Origin: JBBCJR01 sp037190805
GTDB lineage: Bacteria > Pseudomonadota > Alphaproteobacteria > Sphingomonadales > Sphingomonadaceae
Direction of reading: 5' to 3'
Assembly: GCA_037190805.1 (NCBI GenBank)
Contig: JBBCJR010000005.1
Coordinates: 124,001 to 188,000 of the forward strand
DNA length: 64,000 bases
Shown: piece after piece, positions 29,358 to 37,324 of the stretch
Position numbering within the stretch: the first letter of the stretch is position 1
Layout: every line of letters begins with the position of its first letter
Program-made: the position numbers and the translations under genes
The notes under the pieces: model-generated
Seen by the model: the letters and a program-made list of their open reading frames with translations, nothing else
Database searches by the model: none
What the model was told of the DNA's origin: nothing

Positions 29358-29591
29358 TCAATCGGGTACGGCGGTCGTCAGCTGAAGGGCGTGCAGCTCG
29401 CCGCCCATCCGCCCGCCGAGTGCGGCATAGACCATCTGGTGCTGGCGAACACGGGGTTTGCCGCGAAACAGATCGCTGACGACACGCGCCGCATAATGAT
29501 CGCCATCGCCGGCGAGATCGGTGATCTCCACCGCCGCGCCGGGCAATCCCTCGCGAATCAGGCGGCTGATCTCGTCGGCGGGCATCGCCAT
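29358..29591 (-). CDS. BolA family protein
   Basis: The 77-residue protein has the BolA class-II KH-like fold signature, with GDGDHYAARVVSDLFRGKPRVRQHQMVYAALGGRMGGELHALQL, including the conserved RVxQHxMVY stretch and a histidine able to co-ligate a cluster with Grx4. It lies directly upstream of grxD (12 bases), so the pair probably forms the usual BolA-Grx iron-sulfur delivery complex. It is closer in size and sequence to the IbaG/BolA2 branch than to long BolA. Confidence 0.92.
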   Translation of the reverse strand: MAMPADEISRLIREGLPGAAVEITDLAGDGDHYAARVVSDLFRGKPRVRQHQMVYAALGGRMGGELHALQLTTAVPD

Positions 29592-29596
29592 TGCGC

Positions 29597-29920
29597 TTAC
29601 TGCTCCGCCATCAGCTGACGGCGGGCCTCGACGTTCTTTTCCTCAAGCGCGCGGCGAATCTCGGTGTCGCTGGTGTCGATGCCGGCGGCGGTGAGGTCGC
29701 CCAGCAACTTGCGGACGACATCATCGTCCCCTGCTTCCTCGAAATCGGCCTGTACGACCGCCTTGGCATAGGCGTCCGTCTCCTCGGCCGTGAGGCCCAG
29801 CTTTTCAGCCGCCCACTGGCCGAGCAGGCGGTTGCGACGGGCCGCGACGCGGAACGCCATCTCCTCGTCGCGAGCGAACTTGGTCTCGAAGGCTTTCTCG
29901 CGGTCGTTGAACGTCGTCAT
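29597..29920 (-). CDS. DUF1476 protein, ATP synthase zeta-type inhibitor
   Basis: The 107-residue helical protein starts TFNDREKAFETKFARDEEMAFRVAARRNRLLGQWAA, the invariant opening of alphaproteobacterial DUF1476 proteins. In Paracoccus the homologue is the zeta subunit that inhibits F1-ATPase rotation through its N-terminal helix. It lies five bases upstream of bolA and shares the transcript. Presence of this family supports the alphaproteobacterial assignment of the window. Confidence 0.94.
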   Translation of the reverse strand: MTTFNDREKAFETKFARDEEMAFRVAARRNRLLGQWAAEKLGLTAEETDAYAKAVVQADFEEAGDDDVVRKLLGDLTAAGIDTSDTEIRRALEEKNVEARRQLMAEQ

Positions 29921-29989
29921 CCGTGACTCTCCCCTACTCGGAACCGTAGATAGAGCGCGGGCCCTGCCCCTTCAACCAGAGCCTTGCGA

Positions 29990-30018
29990 TTGCGTGGAAA
30001 CGAGGTGGGATGTATAGC
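29990..30018 (+). promoter_or_regulatory. Candidate promoter for purC
   Basis: TTGCGT (29990-29995) and TATAGC (30013-30018) are 17 bases apart in the divergent gap between the DUF1476 gene and purC, about 100 bases before the purC start. The rest of the gap contains no other feature that I can support. Confidence 0.4.
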
Positions 30019-30121
30019 GTGGGCTGCATCGCCTCGGCTGCGCCCCGATCCTGTGGGTTCGCGTCCGGGGCGCGCTTCGTTTTCAGCGGTCGCGCGCGAA
30101 CAGATCCAAGGAGCCGCCCCA

Positions 30122-30901
30122 ATGTCCCGTCGCCGGCAGATTTACGAGGGCAAGGCAAAAATCCTCTACGAAGGGCCCGAGCCGGGTACCCTGATCCAGT
30201 ATTTCAAGGACGACGCGACCGCGTTCAATGCCCAGAAAAAAGGGACGATTTCTGGCAAGGGCGTCCTCAACAACCGGATTTCCGAGCATATCTTCACGCT
30301 GCTCGGCAATATCGGGGTGCCGACGCACTTCATCCGCCGCCTGAACATGCGGGAGCAGCTGGTCCGCCAGGTGGAGATCGTGCCGATCGAGGTGGTGATC
30401 AGGAACGTCGCCGCTGGTTCCCTGACCAAGCGACTGGGCGTCGAGGAAGGCACTCAGCTGCCCCGCACGATCATCGAATATTACTACAAGGATGATGCGC
30501 TGGGCGATCCGATGATCACCGACGAGCACATCGCCTGCTTCGGCTGGGCCAGCCAGGAAGAGATGCACGACATCTCCGACATGGCGATCCGGGTGAACGA
30601 TTTCATGTCGGGCCTGTTCGCCGCGATCGGCATTCGCCTGGTCGACTTCAAGCTCGAGTTCGGACGGTTGTGGGACGAGGATTATTCGCGCATCATCCTT
30701 GCCGACGAAATCAGCCCCGATGGGTGCCGGCTGTGGGACATGAAGTCGAACGAGAAGCTGGACAAGGATCGCTTCCGTCAGGACCTGGGCGGCGAGGTCG
30801 AGGCCTATCAGGAAGTCGCCCGCCGGCTGGGCCTGTTGCCCGAGGGCGAGGTGTCGACCGTCCTCGATCTCGAGAAGCATCGCCGGACGCGGGGAAAATG
30901 A
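30122..30901 (+). CDS. purC: Phosphoribosylaminoimidazole-succinocarboxamide synthase (SAICAR synthetase)
   Basis: The 259-residue enzyme couples aspartate to CAIR with ATP, step 8 of purine synthesis. It starts RRQIYEGKAKILYEGPEPGTLIQYFKDDATAFN and includes the family signatures MREQLVRQVEIVPIEVVIRNVAAGS and LVDFKLEFGR. AAGGAG lies seven bases upstream of the ATG. The stop overlaps the next gene (ATGA). purS and purQ follow only after four unrelated genes, a split from the usual purC-purS-purQ order. Confidence 0.97.
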   Translation: MSRRRQIYEGKAKILYEGPEPGTLIQYFKDDATAFNAQKKGTISGKGVLNNRISEHIFTLLGNIGVPTHFIRRLNMREQLVRQVEIVPIEVVIRNVAAGSLTKRLGVEEGTQLPRTIIEYYYKDDALGDPMITDEHIACFGWASQEEMHDISDMAIRVNDFMSGLFAAIGIRLVDFKLEFGRLWDEDYSRIILADEISPDGCRLWDMKSNEKLDKDRFRQDLGGEVEAYQEVARRLGLLPEGEVSTVLDLEKHRRTRGK

Positions 30902-31284
30902 ACGCGCGCCGCTCCTTGATGCTGGTCGCGGCGGCGGCGCTGGTCGCGGTGCCGGCCCTTGCCCAGACAGCGCGGCGCGCCCCCCAAGCGCCAGCCTCCG
31001 TCCAGCCGTTTCGCGACGGCGCCCAGCTGCGCAACCTGTGCTCGACCCGCGCCGGGGCCGCCGCCCAGGCCGAGTGCGCGGCCTATGTGATGGGCGTCGC
31101 CGACAGCTGGTCCGAGGTGCTGCTCCAGCTCAGGCGGAAGCAGTGCTACCCGCCCGCGACCACGGCCCAACAGCTGGTCAGCGCGGTCAACCGCTATATT
31201 GCCCGAACCCCCGATGCCGCCCGCACCAGCGGCAGTTCGGTGGTCATCTCGGCCCTGACGGAGACTTTCCCATCCTGCCGTTGA
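30898..31284 (+). CDS. Exported Rap1a/Tai-like domain protein
   Basis: The 128-residue protein has a signal peptide (RRSLMLVAAAALVAVPALAQ) and a small cysteine-containing domain: GAQLRNLCSTRAGAAAQAECAAYVMGVADSWSEVLL, then KQCYPPATTAQQLVSAVNRYIARTPD and a terminal FPSC. This matches my recollection of the Rap1a/Tai family, named after immunity proteins for type VI amidase effectors, but most family members in ordinary genomes have no known effector. It is coupled to purC by ATGA. Four cysteines probably form disulfides in the periplasm. Confidence 0.78.
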   Translation: MNARRSLMLVAAAALVAVPALAQTARRAPQAPASVQPFRDGAQLRNLCSTRAGAAAQAECAAYVMGVADSWSEVLLQLRRKQCYPPATTAQQLVSAVNRYIARTPDAARTSGSSVVISALTETFPSCR

Positions 31285-31313
31285 ATATCTTGGGGGAGGC
31301 GAGAACATAATCC

Positions 31314-31736
31314 ATGGACCGGCTTTGCAGATCGCTCCTCGCCCTTGCCGTCGGCTTCGCGCTCGTCGCCCCGGCGACATCCTGGGCGGCCAGCCCCGAG
31401 GTCGTTCTGATCAGCCGGATCAAAGTGAAGTCCGGCCAGGAACAGGCCTTCACCGACCTCATCCGAGACTTCTACGCCGAGGTGCGCCGCAGCGAGCCGG
31501 GCGCGCTCACCAATATCATGTATGTCCCCACCGCCCCGCCGGATGGCGAGACATCGCGTGACAATCTAGCGCTGACCGAGGGTCGTGGCTTCGTCTTCTA
31601 CGAGGTCTATCGCGACGCCGAGGCGGCACGCAACCATCCCGGGACCCCGCATTTCGCCGCCTTCATGGCTGCGGCACAGCCATTGATGGATGGCCCGGTC
31701 GAGCTGGAGTTCGTCCACGAGGTCACCCGTCGCTGA
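31314..31736 (+). CDS. Exported antibiotic-biosynthesis-monooxygenase (ABM) domain protein
   Basis: The 140-residue protein starts with a signal peptide ending TSWAA (about residue 25) and then an ABM ferredoxin-like domain: VVLISRIKVKSGQEQAFTDLIRDFYAEVRRSEPGALTN, GFVFYEVYRDAEAARNHPGTPHFAAFM. Cytoplasmic relatives are quinol monooxygenases; an exported version is less usual. It lies 29 bases after the Rap1a-like gene. Its substrate is unknown. Confidence 0.82.
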   Translation: MDRLCRSLLALAVGFALVAPATSWAASPEVVLISRIKVKSGQEQAFTDLIRDFYAEVRRSEPGALTNIMYVPTAPPDGETSRDNLALTEGRGFVFYEVYRDAEAARNHPGTPHFAAFMAAAQPLMDGPVELEFVHEVTRR

Positions 31737-31839
31737 TCCGTCGCGGCGGAATCCGGCCGCTTAGCTTTAAGACGGCCTTAACCCCGATCCTTTAGCTCCC
31801 TTCGCTGTCCAAGAGCGTTCGGGCAAGGGATTGGTATCC

Positions 31840-33132
31840 ATGAAGAAGCTGGTTGCGGCGCTGCCGCTGTTGTCGCTGGCCGCCTGTGGCGGCGCGGGGC
31901 TGGAAACGGTCGGATCGAACGCAGCGCCGACGGGGTCCAACGGCACCACGCCCGGCGCGACCGAAGCGCACAGCTTCGTCAAGCCGACGGCCACCAAGAC
32001 CTATCAGGCGGTGGGGGCCGCCCATTCGCTGAGCTATAACCTGATCGACGACTACGAATATGAAAAGAAGACCGTCACGGTGAACGGCGCCCCGGTGCTG
32101 ACCCGGGACAACGACACGCGCACCATGGTCGCTCAGGGTCGCGGGGCCGAGCTCTACGTGTCGGAAGTCGGCACCGTGCGCGGCGGCGCCATTACCGTCA
32201 CCTACGATCCCAAGAACGCGATCTACGAGGTCGTGCTCGGCCTGGGCAATGTCCAGAACACCGCCCGCTATCAGGACCCGGCCCACCACACGGCATTCGG
32301 CGGCGCATCCGAGCCGCAGGCCGGCGTGCCCAATTTCGAGGCGACCGGCCAGTCGAACGCCAACTGGCGCGACAAGGGCGTCCAATATTATGAATTGTTC
32401 CAGGGTACGGACCAGAATTACGATTCGACCACCTTCTTCGCCGAACTGCCCGGCACCTCGACCAAATATGTCACCTACGCCGGCTATGTCCGGAATTTCA
32501 TCGCCAAGGGCGACGAAGTGACCCTGGAAGACACCGACGCGCTGGTCAAAACCCGCGCAACTGCGCGCCGCCAGTTCGATCGCGCCGCCTTCGTCTTCGG
32601 CGAGAACACGCCGACCAGCGACGTTCCGAGGAGCGGCACCGCCAGCTATTCCGGCAACATGATCGCCAGCATGATCGTCAACCCGACGATGGATGATCCC
32701 ACGCGCCTGCCCAGCTATTTCCAGTGGATGGGCGGCACGGCCAACGTGAATGTCAATTTCGGCACCAGCGCGGTCACGGCCAGCCTGTCCGGCACCACCC
32801 TGGCGCCGTTCGTCGATCGTGGGCCGATCCTCAGCCCATCGGGCGGACTCGAGAACCGGCTGCCGGGCGACACGGTGATCCCTGCGGGTGCGACCTTCAC
32901 GGCCAGCGGCACGGCGACCATCGACCTCGTCGGCAAGGGCGGCTTCACCGGCGGTTTCGACCGGGCCGGATTCGCCTGGAGCGGCGGCGGACATGATATC
33001 GACATCGTCGGATCGTCGCTGACCGGCGCTTTCTATGGCCCGAAGGCGGCCGAGGTCGGCGGTGCGTTCCGCATCGTCGGCGGCGTGCCCGACCAGCGCG
33101 TGGACGTGCTCGGCAGCTTTACCGGCAGATAA
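31840..33132 (+). CDS. TbpB-like surface lipoprotein (Slam/T11SS cargo)
   Basis: The 430-residue protein begins MKKLVAALPLLSLAACGG, with the lipidated cysteine at residue 16, followed by a low-complexity tether (Gly/Thr/Ser/Asn) and a larger N-terminal region. The C-terminal barrel, including TANVNVNFGTSAVTASLSG, TFTASGTATIDLVG and GAFYGPKAAEVGGAFRIVGG, has the GAFYGP-x-A-EVGG signature of transferrin-binding-protein-B-like beta-barrels. The adjacent Slam gene supports export across the outer membrane to the cell surface. I chose ATG 31840; the frame extends to a TTG at 31831 with no better site. Ligand (metal-binding protein, haem or other) is unknown. Confidence 0.88.
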   Translation: MKKLVAALPLLSLAACGGAGLETVGSNAAPTGSNGTTPGATEAHSFVKPTATKTYQAVGAAHSLSYNLIDDYEYEKKTVTVNGAPVLTRDNDTRTMVAQGRGAELYVSEVGTVRGGAITVTYDPKNAIYEVVLGLGNVQNTARYQDPAHHTAFGGASEPQAGVPNFEATGQSNANWRDKGVQYYELFQGTDQNYDSTTFFAELPGTSTKYVTYAGYVRNFIAKGDEVTLEDTDALVKTRATARRQFDRAAFVFGENTPTSDVPRSGTASYSGNMIASMIVNPTMDDPTRLPSYFQWMGGTANVNVNFGTSAVTASLSGTTLAPFVDRGPILSPSGGLENRLPGDTVIPAGATFTASGTATIDLVGKGGFTGGFDRAGFAWSGGGHDIDIVGSSLTGAFYGPKAAEVGGAFRIVGGVPDQRVDVLGSFTGR

Positions 33133-33141
33133 GCCCGGCCG

Positions 33142-34515
33142 ATGCGGCCTGTCCTCGCCATTCTTTTCGCCTCCGCGGCGTTCGTCTCGCTGCCCGCGAT
33201 GGCGGCGTCGCCAGAAAGCGAAGCCGCGTCGGCGCCGGCATGCGCTGACGGCCAGTGTCGGATGAGGATGACCGCCGGCCAGGTGCTGAAGGCCGCGGAA
33301 CGGCTGGTTCTTGCCCGCCAGTATGAAGAAGCGAAGCCGCTGCTCGCCGCGCTCCATCAAGCTCCCGAGCTGGCGATGCAGACCGCCTTTCTGGAAGGCT
33401 ATGTCGCGGTCGAGACCGGTGATCTGCCAACTGGCGTCCGGCGGTTTCGTGCCGTCCTGGCCGATCAGCCCGGCATGACCCGCGCCCGGCTGGAGCTGGC
33501 GCGGGCGCTGATGATGCAGGGCAAGGACAAGGCCGCAGACCATCACTTCCGCCTCGCCGAGGAATCCGGCGACCTGCCGCCTGAAGTGGCGCGCACCATC
33601 TATGCCTCGCGGGGCCTGATTCGCGACCGGCGGGTGTGGACGGTAACCCTCGATCTGGGCCTCGCGCCCGATAGCAACATCAATAATGCGACGTCCGACC
33701 GGACGATCGACGTCATTTTCGGCAACACCACCCTGCCGATGACGCTGGACGACAAGGCCCGCAGCCGCTCGGGCCTCGGCCAGACGGCCGCGCTGACCAC
33801 CAGCGTCCGCCTGCGCCTGTCGGACGGCCTGGCGGTGACCGCCGATGCCAATGGCCAGGCGATCAACTATCGCGGCAAGGATGCCGACGACATCTCCGCC
33901 CTGATCGCGGTTGGCCCCGAGCTGACGCTGAAGGACGGCGCCCGGATCGGCGTCGCGGCGCTGGGCGCCCGGCGCTGGTTCGGCGGCAAGCTGGCGACCT
34001 CCGGCCTGGGTGGGCGGCTCAGCTTCCAGAAAGAGCTGACCGGCGGCCAGCGCATCGGCCTGCAGTTCGAGGTGCGCGACCAGGAATCAGGCTATGGCGC
34101 CGCCTATGGCGGGACCACCTACAACGCCTATGCGAGCTATGAACGGGTCGTTCGCCGATCGATGATCGCCTCCGCGGTACTGTTCGCCCGACGCGAATCG
34201 CTTCGGGCCGACGCCTATTCCTCGACCGAGATCGGCGGCAATCTTGGTCTGGGGGGCGAATTGCCGTGGGGCATCAACGCGGGCGTCAACGCCGGCCTGT
34301 CGCGCGCCGTCTATGACGAACCCATCCCTTATTTCTCGCTCGAACCGCGGCGCGACTGGCGCGTCAACGGCCGCATCTATCTGGGTTTGCGCAAGGTACG
34401 CCTCGCCGGCTTCTCGCCGTCGGTGACCTACAGCTACAACCAGTCCTTCTCGAACCTCGCCTTCTACAACACCGACCGCCACCGGGTGCAGGTCGGCATG
34501 GCGCGCTTCTTCTGA
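33142..34515 (+). CDS. Surface lipoprotein assembly modifier (Slam), outer-membrane T11SS transporter
   Basis: The 457-residue protein has a signal peptide (residues 1-22), a TPR-like helical region (about 40-150: VLKAAERLVLARQYEEAKPLLAAL) and a C-terminal outer-membrane beta-barrel of about 300 residues with alternating strands, closing with MARFF, a terminal phenylalanine recognised by the BAM machinery. The block VTLDLGLAPDSNINNAT is characteristic of DUF560/Slam proteins. Slam moves its cognate lipoprotein to the outer leaflet of the outer membrane. It follows the TbpB-like lipoprotein by nine bases, so the pair is a complete transporter-cargo unit. Confidence 0.9.
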   Translation: MRPVLAILFASAAFVSLPAMAASPESEAASAPACADGQCRMRMTAGQVLKAAERLVLARQYEEAKPLLAALHQAPELAMQTAFLEGYVAVETGDLPTGVRRFRAVLADQPGMTRARLELARALMMQGKDKAADHHFRLAEESGDLPPEVARTIYASRGLIRDRRVWTVTLDLGLAPDSNINNATSDRTIDVIFGNTTLPMTLDDKARSRSGLGQTAALTTSVRLRLSDGLAVTADANGQAINYRGKDADDISALIAVGPELTLKDGARIGVAALGARRWFGGKLATSGLGGRLSFQKELTGGQRIGLQFEVRDQESGYGAAYGGTTYNAYASYERVVRRSMIASAVLFARRESLRADAYSSTEIGGNLGLGGELPWGINAGVNAGLSRAVYDEPIPYFSLEPRRDWRVNGRIYLGLRKVRLAGFSPSVTYSYNQSFSNLAFYNTDRHRVQVGMARFF

Positions 34516-34520
34516 GAGAG

Positions 34521-34587
34521 CGGCACCGGCCCGCGCCCCCACCCGGTCACTCAACGAGAATATTCTAACTGGTGGCCGCCGGTGCCG
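34521..34587. repeat. Intergenic stem-loop repeat, copy 1 (before purS)
   Basis: CGGCACCGGC (34521-34530) and GCCGGTGCCG (34578-34587) are perfect 10-base inverted arms. The element starts six bases after the Slam stop codon. Bases 34524-34546 are matched at 22 of 23 positions by 35600-35622 after purQ, and the remaining part is similar at a lower level (about 70% over 60 bases by eye). Confidence 0.6.
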
Positions 34588-34686
34588 TCCTCCAGCGTCA
34601 GCTGCAAACCGAGACTCCCCCTTGCAGGCGCGGGACGGTAGGATCATAGAGGCGCCGCAGCCCCGACACAGGAGGATTTCCAGCCG

Positions 34687-34917
34687 ATGAAGGCCCGCAT
34701 CACCGTCACCCTGAAGCCGGGCGTCCTCGACCCTCAGGGCAAGGCGATCGAACATGCACTCGGCAGCCTCGGTTTCACCGGCGTCGCCGATGCGCGCGTC
34801 GGCCGGGTGATCGAGCTGGATCTCGCCGATGACGTCGGTGAAGCCGATGTCGACCGCATGTGCCGCAGCCTGCTGGCCAATACGGTCATCGAGAATTACC
34901 GGATCGAGCTGGTCTGA
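34687..34917 (+). CDS. purS: Phosphoribosylformylglycinamidine synthase subunit PurS
   Basis: The 76-residue subunit bridges PurQ and PurL in the multi-subunit FGAM synthetase. It reads MKARITVTLKPGVLDPQGKAIEHALGSLGFTGVADARVGRVIELDL, standard for PurS. GGAGG lies upstream of the ATG. It is followed by purQ after four bases. purL is not in this window. Confidence 0.96.
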   Translation: MKARITVTLKPGVLDPQGKAIEHALGSLGFTGVADARVGRVIELDLADDVGEADVDRMCRSLLANTVIENYRIELV

Positions 34918-34921
34918 GCCC

Positions 34922-35587
34922 ATGAAAAGCGCCGTCATCGTCTTTCCCGGATCCAACTGCGACCGCGACATGGCGGTCGGCATCCGCGAAGTCACCGGGT
35001 CGCAGCCGACGATGGTGTGGCACCGCGATGCCGAGTTGCCCGGCGGTCTCGACCTGATCGCCGTGCCGGGGGGCTTCTCCTATGGCGATTATCTGCGTGC
35101 GGGCGCGATGGCGGCCCGCAGCCCGGTGATGCGCGCCGTCGCCGAAGCGGCCGCGCGCGGCGTGCCCGTGCTGGGCGTGTGCAACGGCTTTCAGGTACTG
35201 ACCGAGGCCGGGCTGCTGCCCGGTGCGCTGATGCGCAATGCCGGCCTCGCCTTCGTCTGCCGGGACGCAGCCCTGACGGTTGGCGAAGCGAAGAGCCCGT
35301 TCACCGCCGCCTATCGCCCCGGCGAGACGATCCGCCTGCCGGTCGCCCATCATGACGGTAATTATTTCGCCGACGCCGACACCCTCGACCGGCTCGAAGG
35401 CGAGGGCCGGATCGCGTTCCGCTATGCCGAGCCGGTGAACGGTTCGCAGCGCGACATCGCGGGCATCGTCGACGAACGTGGGCGGGTGCTGGGCATGATG
35501 CCTCACCCCGAACGGCTGGTCGAAGACGCTCAGGGCGGGACCGACGGTCGCCGCCTGTTCGAGGGACTGCTGGCCACGGTCGGTTAG
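34922..35587 (+). CDS. purQ: Phosphoribosylformylglycinamidine synthase subunit PurQ (glutaminase)
   Basis: The 221-residue class I glutamine amidotransferase subunit hydrolyses glutamine to supply ammonia to PurL. It starts KSAVIVFPGSNCDRDM, has the nucleophile cysteine in PVLGVCNGFQVLTEAGLLPG, and the histidine/glutamate pair in GMMPHPERLVEDAQGG. Length is normal for the small bacterial PurQ. It is translated in step with purS, four bases upstream. Confidence 0.97.
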   Translation: MKSAVIVFPGSNCDRDMAVGIREVTGSQPTMVWHRDAELPGGLDLIAVPGGFSYGDYLRAGAMAARSPVMRAVAEAAARGVPVLGVCNGFQVLTEAGLLPGALMRNAGLAFVCRDAALTVGEAKSPFTAAYRPGETIRLPVAHHDGNYFADADTLDRLEGEGRIAFRYAEPVNGSQRDIAGIVDERGRVLGMMPHPERLVEDAQGGTDGRRLFEGLLATVG

Positions 35588-35599
35588 CTTCTGAAGCAA

Positions 35600-35660
35600 C
35601 ACCGGCCCGCGCCCCCGCCCGGCCGTCGAACGGCAATGTCCTGAATGGACAGTCCGGTGA
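35600..35660. repeat. Intergenic repeat, copy 2 (after purQ)
   Basis: Begins 13 bases after the purQ stop. Its first 23 bases (35600-35622) match copy 1 except at one position, and it ends in CCGGTG, the complement of its CACCGG start. The pair of copies brackets purSQ. Function may be transcript termination or mRNA end protection. Confidence 0.55.
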
Positions 35661-35690
35661 GAGCGCAGGCCGATGCCGCTCCCCGGGAAA

Positions 35691-37100
35691 TCAGCGCAAC
35701 CCAATCCCGATCGCGGCTCGTGCCTGCTCGACCTCGGTCGAGATCACCGGATAGGCGCTGTGATCTGCGGCATAGTAGGAGCCCGGGCGGTGATTGCCCG
35801 ACAGGCCGAGGCCGCCGAGCGGCGCCGTCGACGGATTGCCGACGGTCGGCCGGTTCCAGTTGATCGCGCCCGCCCGCACCGTCGCCCAGAATCGGTCGTA
35901 TAGCTGCGGCGACCCGCCGATCAGCGATGCCGACAAACCGTAGCGGGTAGCGTTCGCTTCAGCCAGCGCGGCCTCGAAATCGGACACACGGATCAGTTGC
36001 AGGATCGGCCCGAACAGTTCCGCATCGGGACGGCGCTGGACATTGGTGACGTCGATCAAGGCCGGGGTCAGAAATGATCGTCCGTCGATGGGGCGATCCA
36101 GGCGGCGTAGTGGCTGCCCCCCCTTCATCATCAGGTCGAGGAACGCCTCCTGCAGGGCGTCGGCGGCAGCATTGCTGATCACCGGCCCCATGAACGGCGC
36201 CGGCTGCGAATGGGGCTCGCCGATGATGATGCGGTCGATGATCCTGGTGATCGCGTCCATCAGCGGCCCATGCTGACCGTCACGGACGATCAGCCGGCGG
36301 GCGGCGGCGCAGCGCTGCCCCGAACTCAGATAAGCCGACTGGACGACGATGACCGCAGCGGCGTGAAGATCGGCGGCGTCCCAGACGACGATCGGGTTGT
36401 TGCCGCCCATTGCCAGGGTCAGCATCCGCCCCGGCATCTCCGCGAACTGCCGGGCAAGGTCGAGGCCCACGGCCGTCGAACCGCTGAACAGCAGGCCGTC
36501 GATGCCAGGGTCGGCGGCCAGCGCGCGGCCCACCTCCGGACCGCCCGGCAGCCAGCGGATGACGCCTTCGGGGACCCCGGCCTCGACCAGTGTCTCGACC
36601 AGGAGACGGGCAGCGGCGGGGCTGTGTTCGGATGGCTTCAGGACCACGGCATTGCCGGCGAGCAGGGCTGGAATGGCATGATCGGCCGCCTGCTGGACCG
36701 GAAAGCTGGATTGGCCGATCACCGCCAGCACGCCGTGCGGCTTGTGCCTGAGCGCCGAGCGCACGCCCAGATTGCCTTCCAGCCGCCGCTGGCCGGTCCG
36801 CTCGCCATAGCCGGCGATCGCAGCATCGACGCGCGCCATGACCGCTTCGACCTCGCTGCGCGCGTCCCACAACGGCTTTCCGGTTTCGCGCGCGATCCGG
36901 TCGGTGATCGCGTCGGCGCGGGCGCGGGTCAGGTTGGCGAAGCGGCGCAGCGTTTCGGCCCTGAATGCCAGCGGCCGGGCCGCCCAATCGGCCCAGGCCG
37001 AGCGCGCGGTGGCGACCTCCGCCGCGGCATCCCCGGCCGGGCCCTGCCAGATCACCGCACCGGTGGCCGGTTCGATCGAGGTCAGCTCACCAGCTGGCAT
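35691..37100 (-). CDS. astD: AstD-like aldehyde dehydrogenase with altered catalytic residues
   Basis: The 469-residue protein aligns throughout with succinylglutamate-semialdehyde dehydrogenase: MGGNNPIVVWDAADLHAA, YLSSGQRCAAARRLIV with the nucleophile cysteine, and the terminal GGLGLSGNHRPGSYYAADHSAYPV. Two normally invariant positions differ. The general-base glutamate before MGGNNP is alanine (codon GCA; LTLAMGGNNP), and the oxyanion asparagine of the NFP motif is serine (GQSSFP). No other ast gene is adjacent. It may have lost dehydrogenase activity, or have gained esterase or another function. The frame is intact, so it is not an obvious pseudogene. Confidence 0.85.
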   Translation of the reverse strand: MPAGELTSIEPATGAVIWQGPAGDAAAEVATARSAWADWAARPLAFRAETLRRFANLTRARADAITDRIARETGKPLWDARSEVEAVMARVDAAIAGYGERTGQRRLEGNLGVRSALRHKPHGVLAVIGQSSFPVQQAADHAIPALLAGNAVVLKPSEHSPAAARLLVETLVEAGVPEGVIRWLPGGPEVGRALAADPGIDGLLFSGSTAVGLDLARQFAEMPGRMLTLAMGGNNPIVVWDAADLHAAAVIVVQSAYLSSGQRCAAARRLIVRDGQHGPLMDAITRIIDRIIIGEPHSQPAPFMGPVISNAAADALQEAFLDLMMKGGQPLRRLDRPIDGRSFLTPALIDVTNVQRRPDAELFGPILQLIRVSDFEAALAEANATRYGLSASLIGGSPQLYDRFWATVRAGAINWNRPTVGNPSTAPLGGLGLSGNHRPGSYYAADHSAYPVISTEVEQARAAIGIGLR

Positions 37101-37324
37101 GAGGAAAGACTACTCCACATCTGGCGTCCGGACAGCCATGGGCCGATCCGATTCGTTCACCCTCCTGATGCCAGACAGACGGCAAACGACACGTTAACCG
37201 CCGTCTGCCGCTATTATTCCCCGCCATTCATCCCTAAAGAGGGCCGGACAAAGAGGACTGGACCGCGACGGCATCGCCCGTCACGGCTGCACAGTTCCGG
37301 CCCAAGGGACGACGGTGATGGTCG

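Noticed and set aside
31792..33546. 584-codon minus-strand frame opposite the TbpB-like lipoprotein
   Set aside because: The plus strand has a lipobox and barrel motifs in sequence with Slam; the minus frame shows antisense composition.
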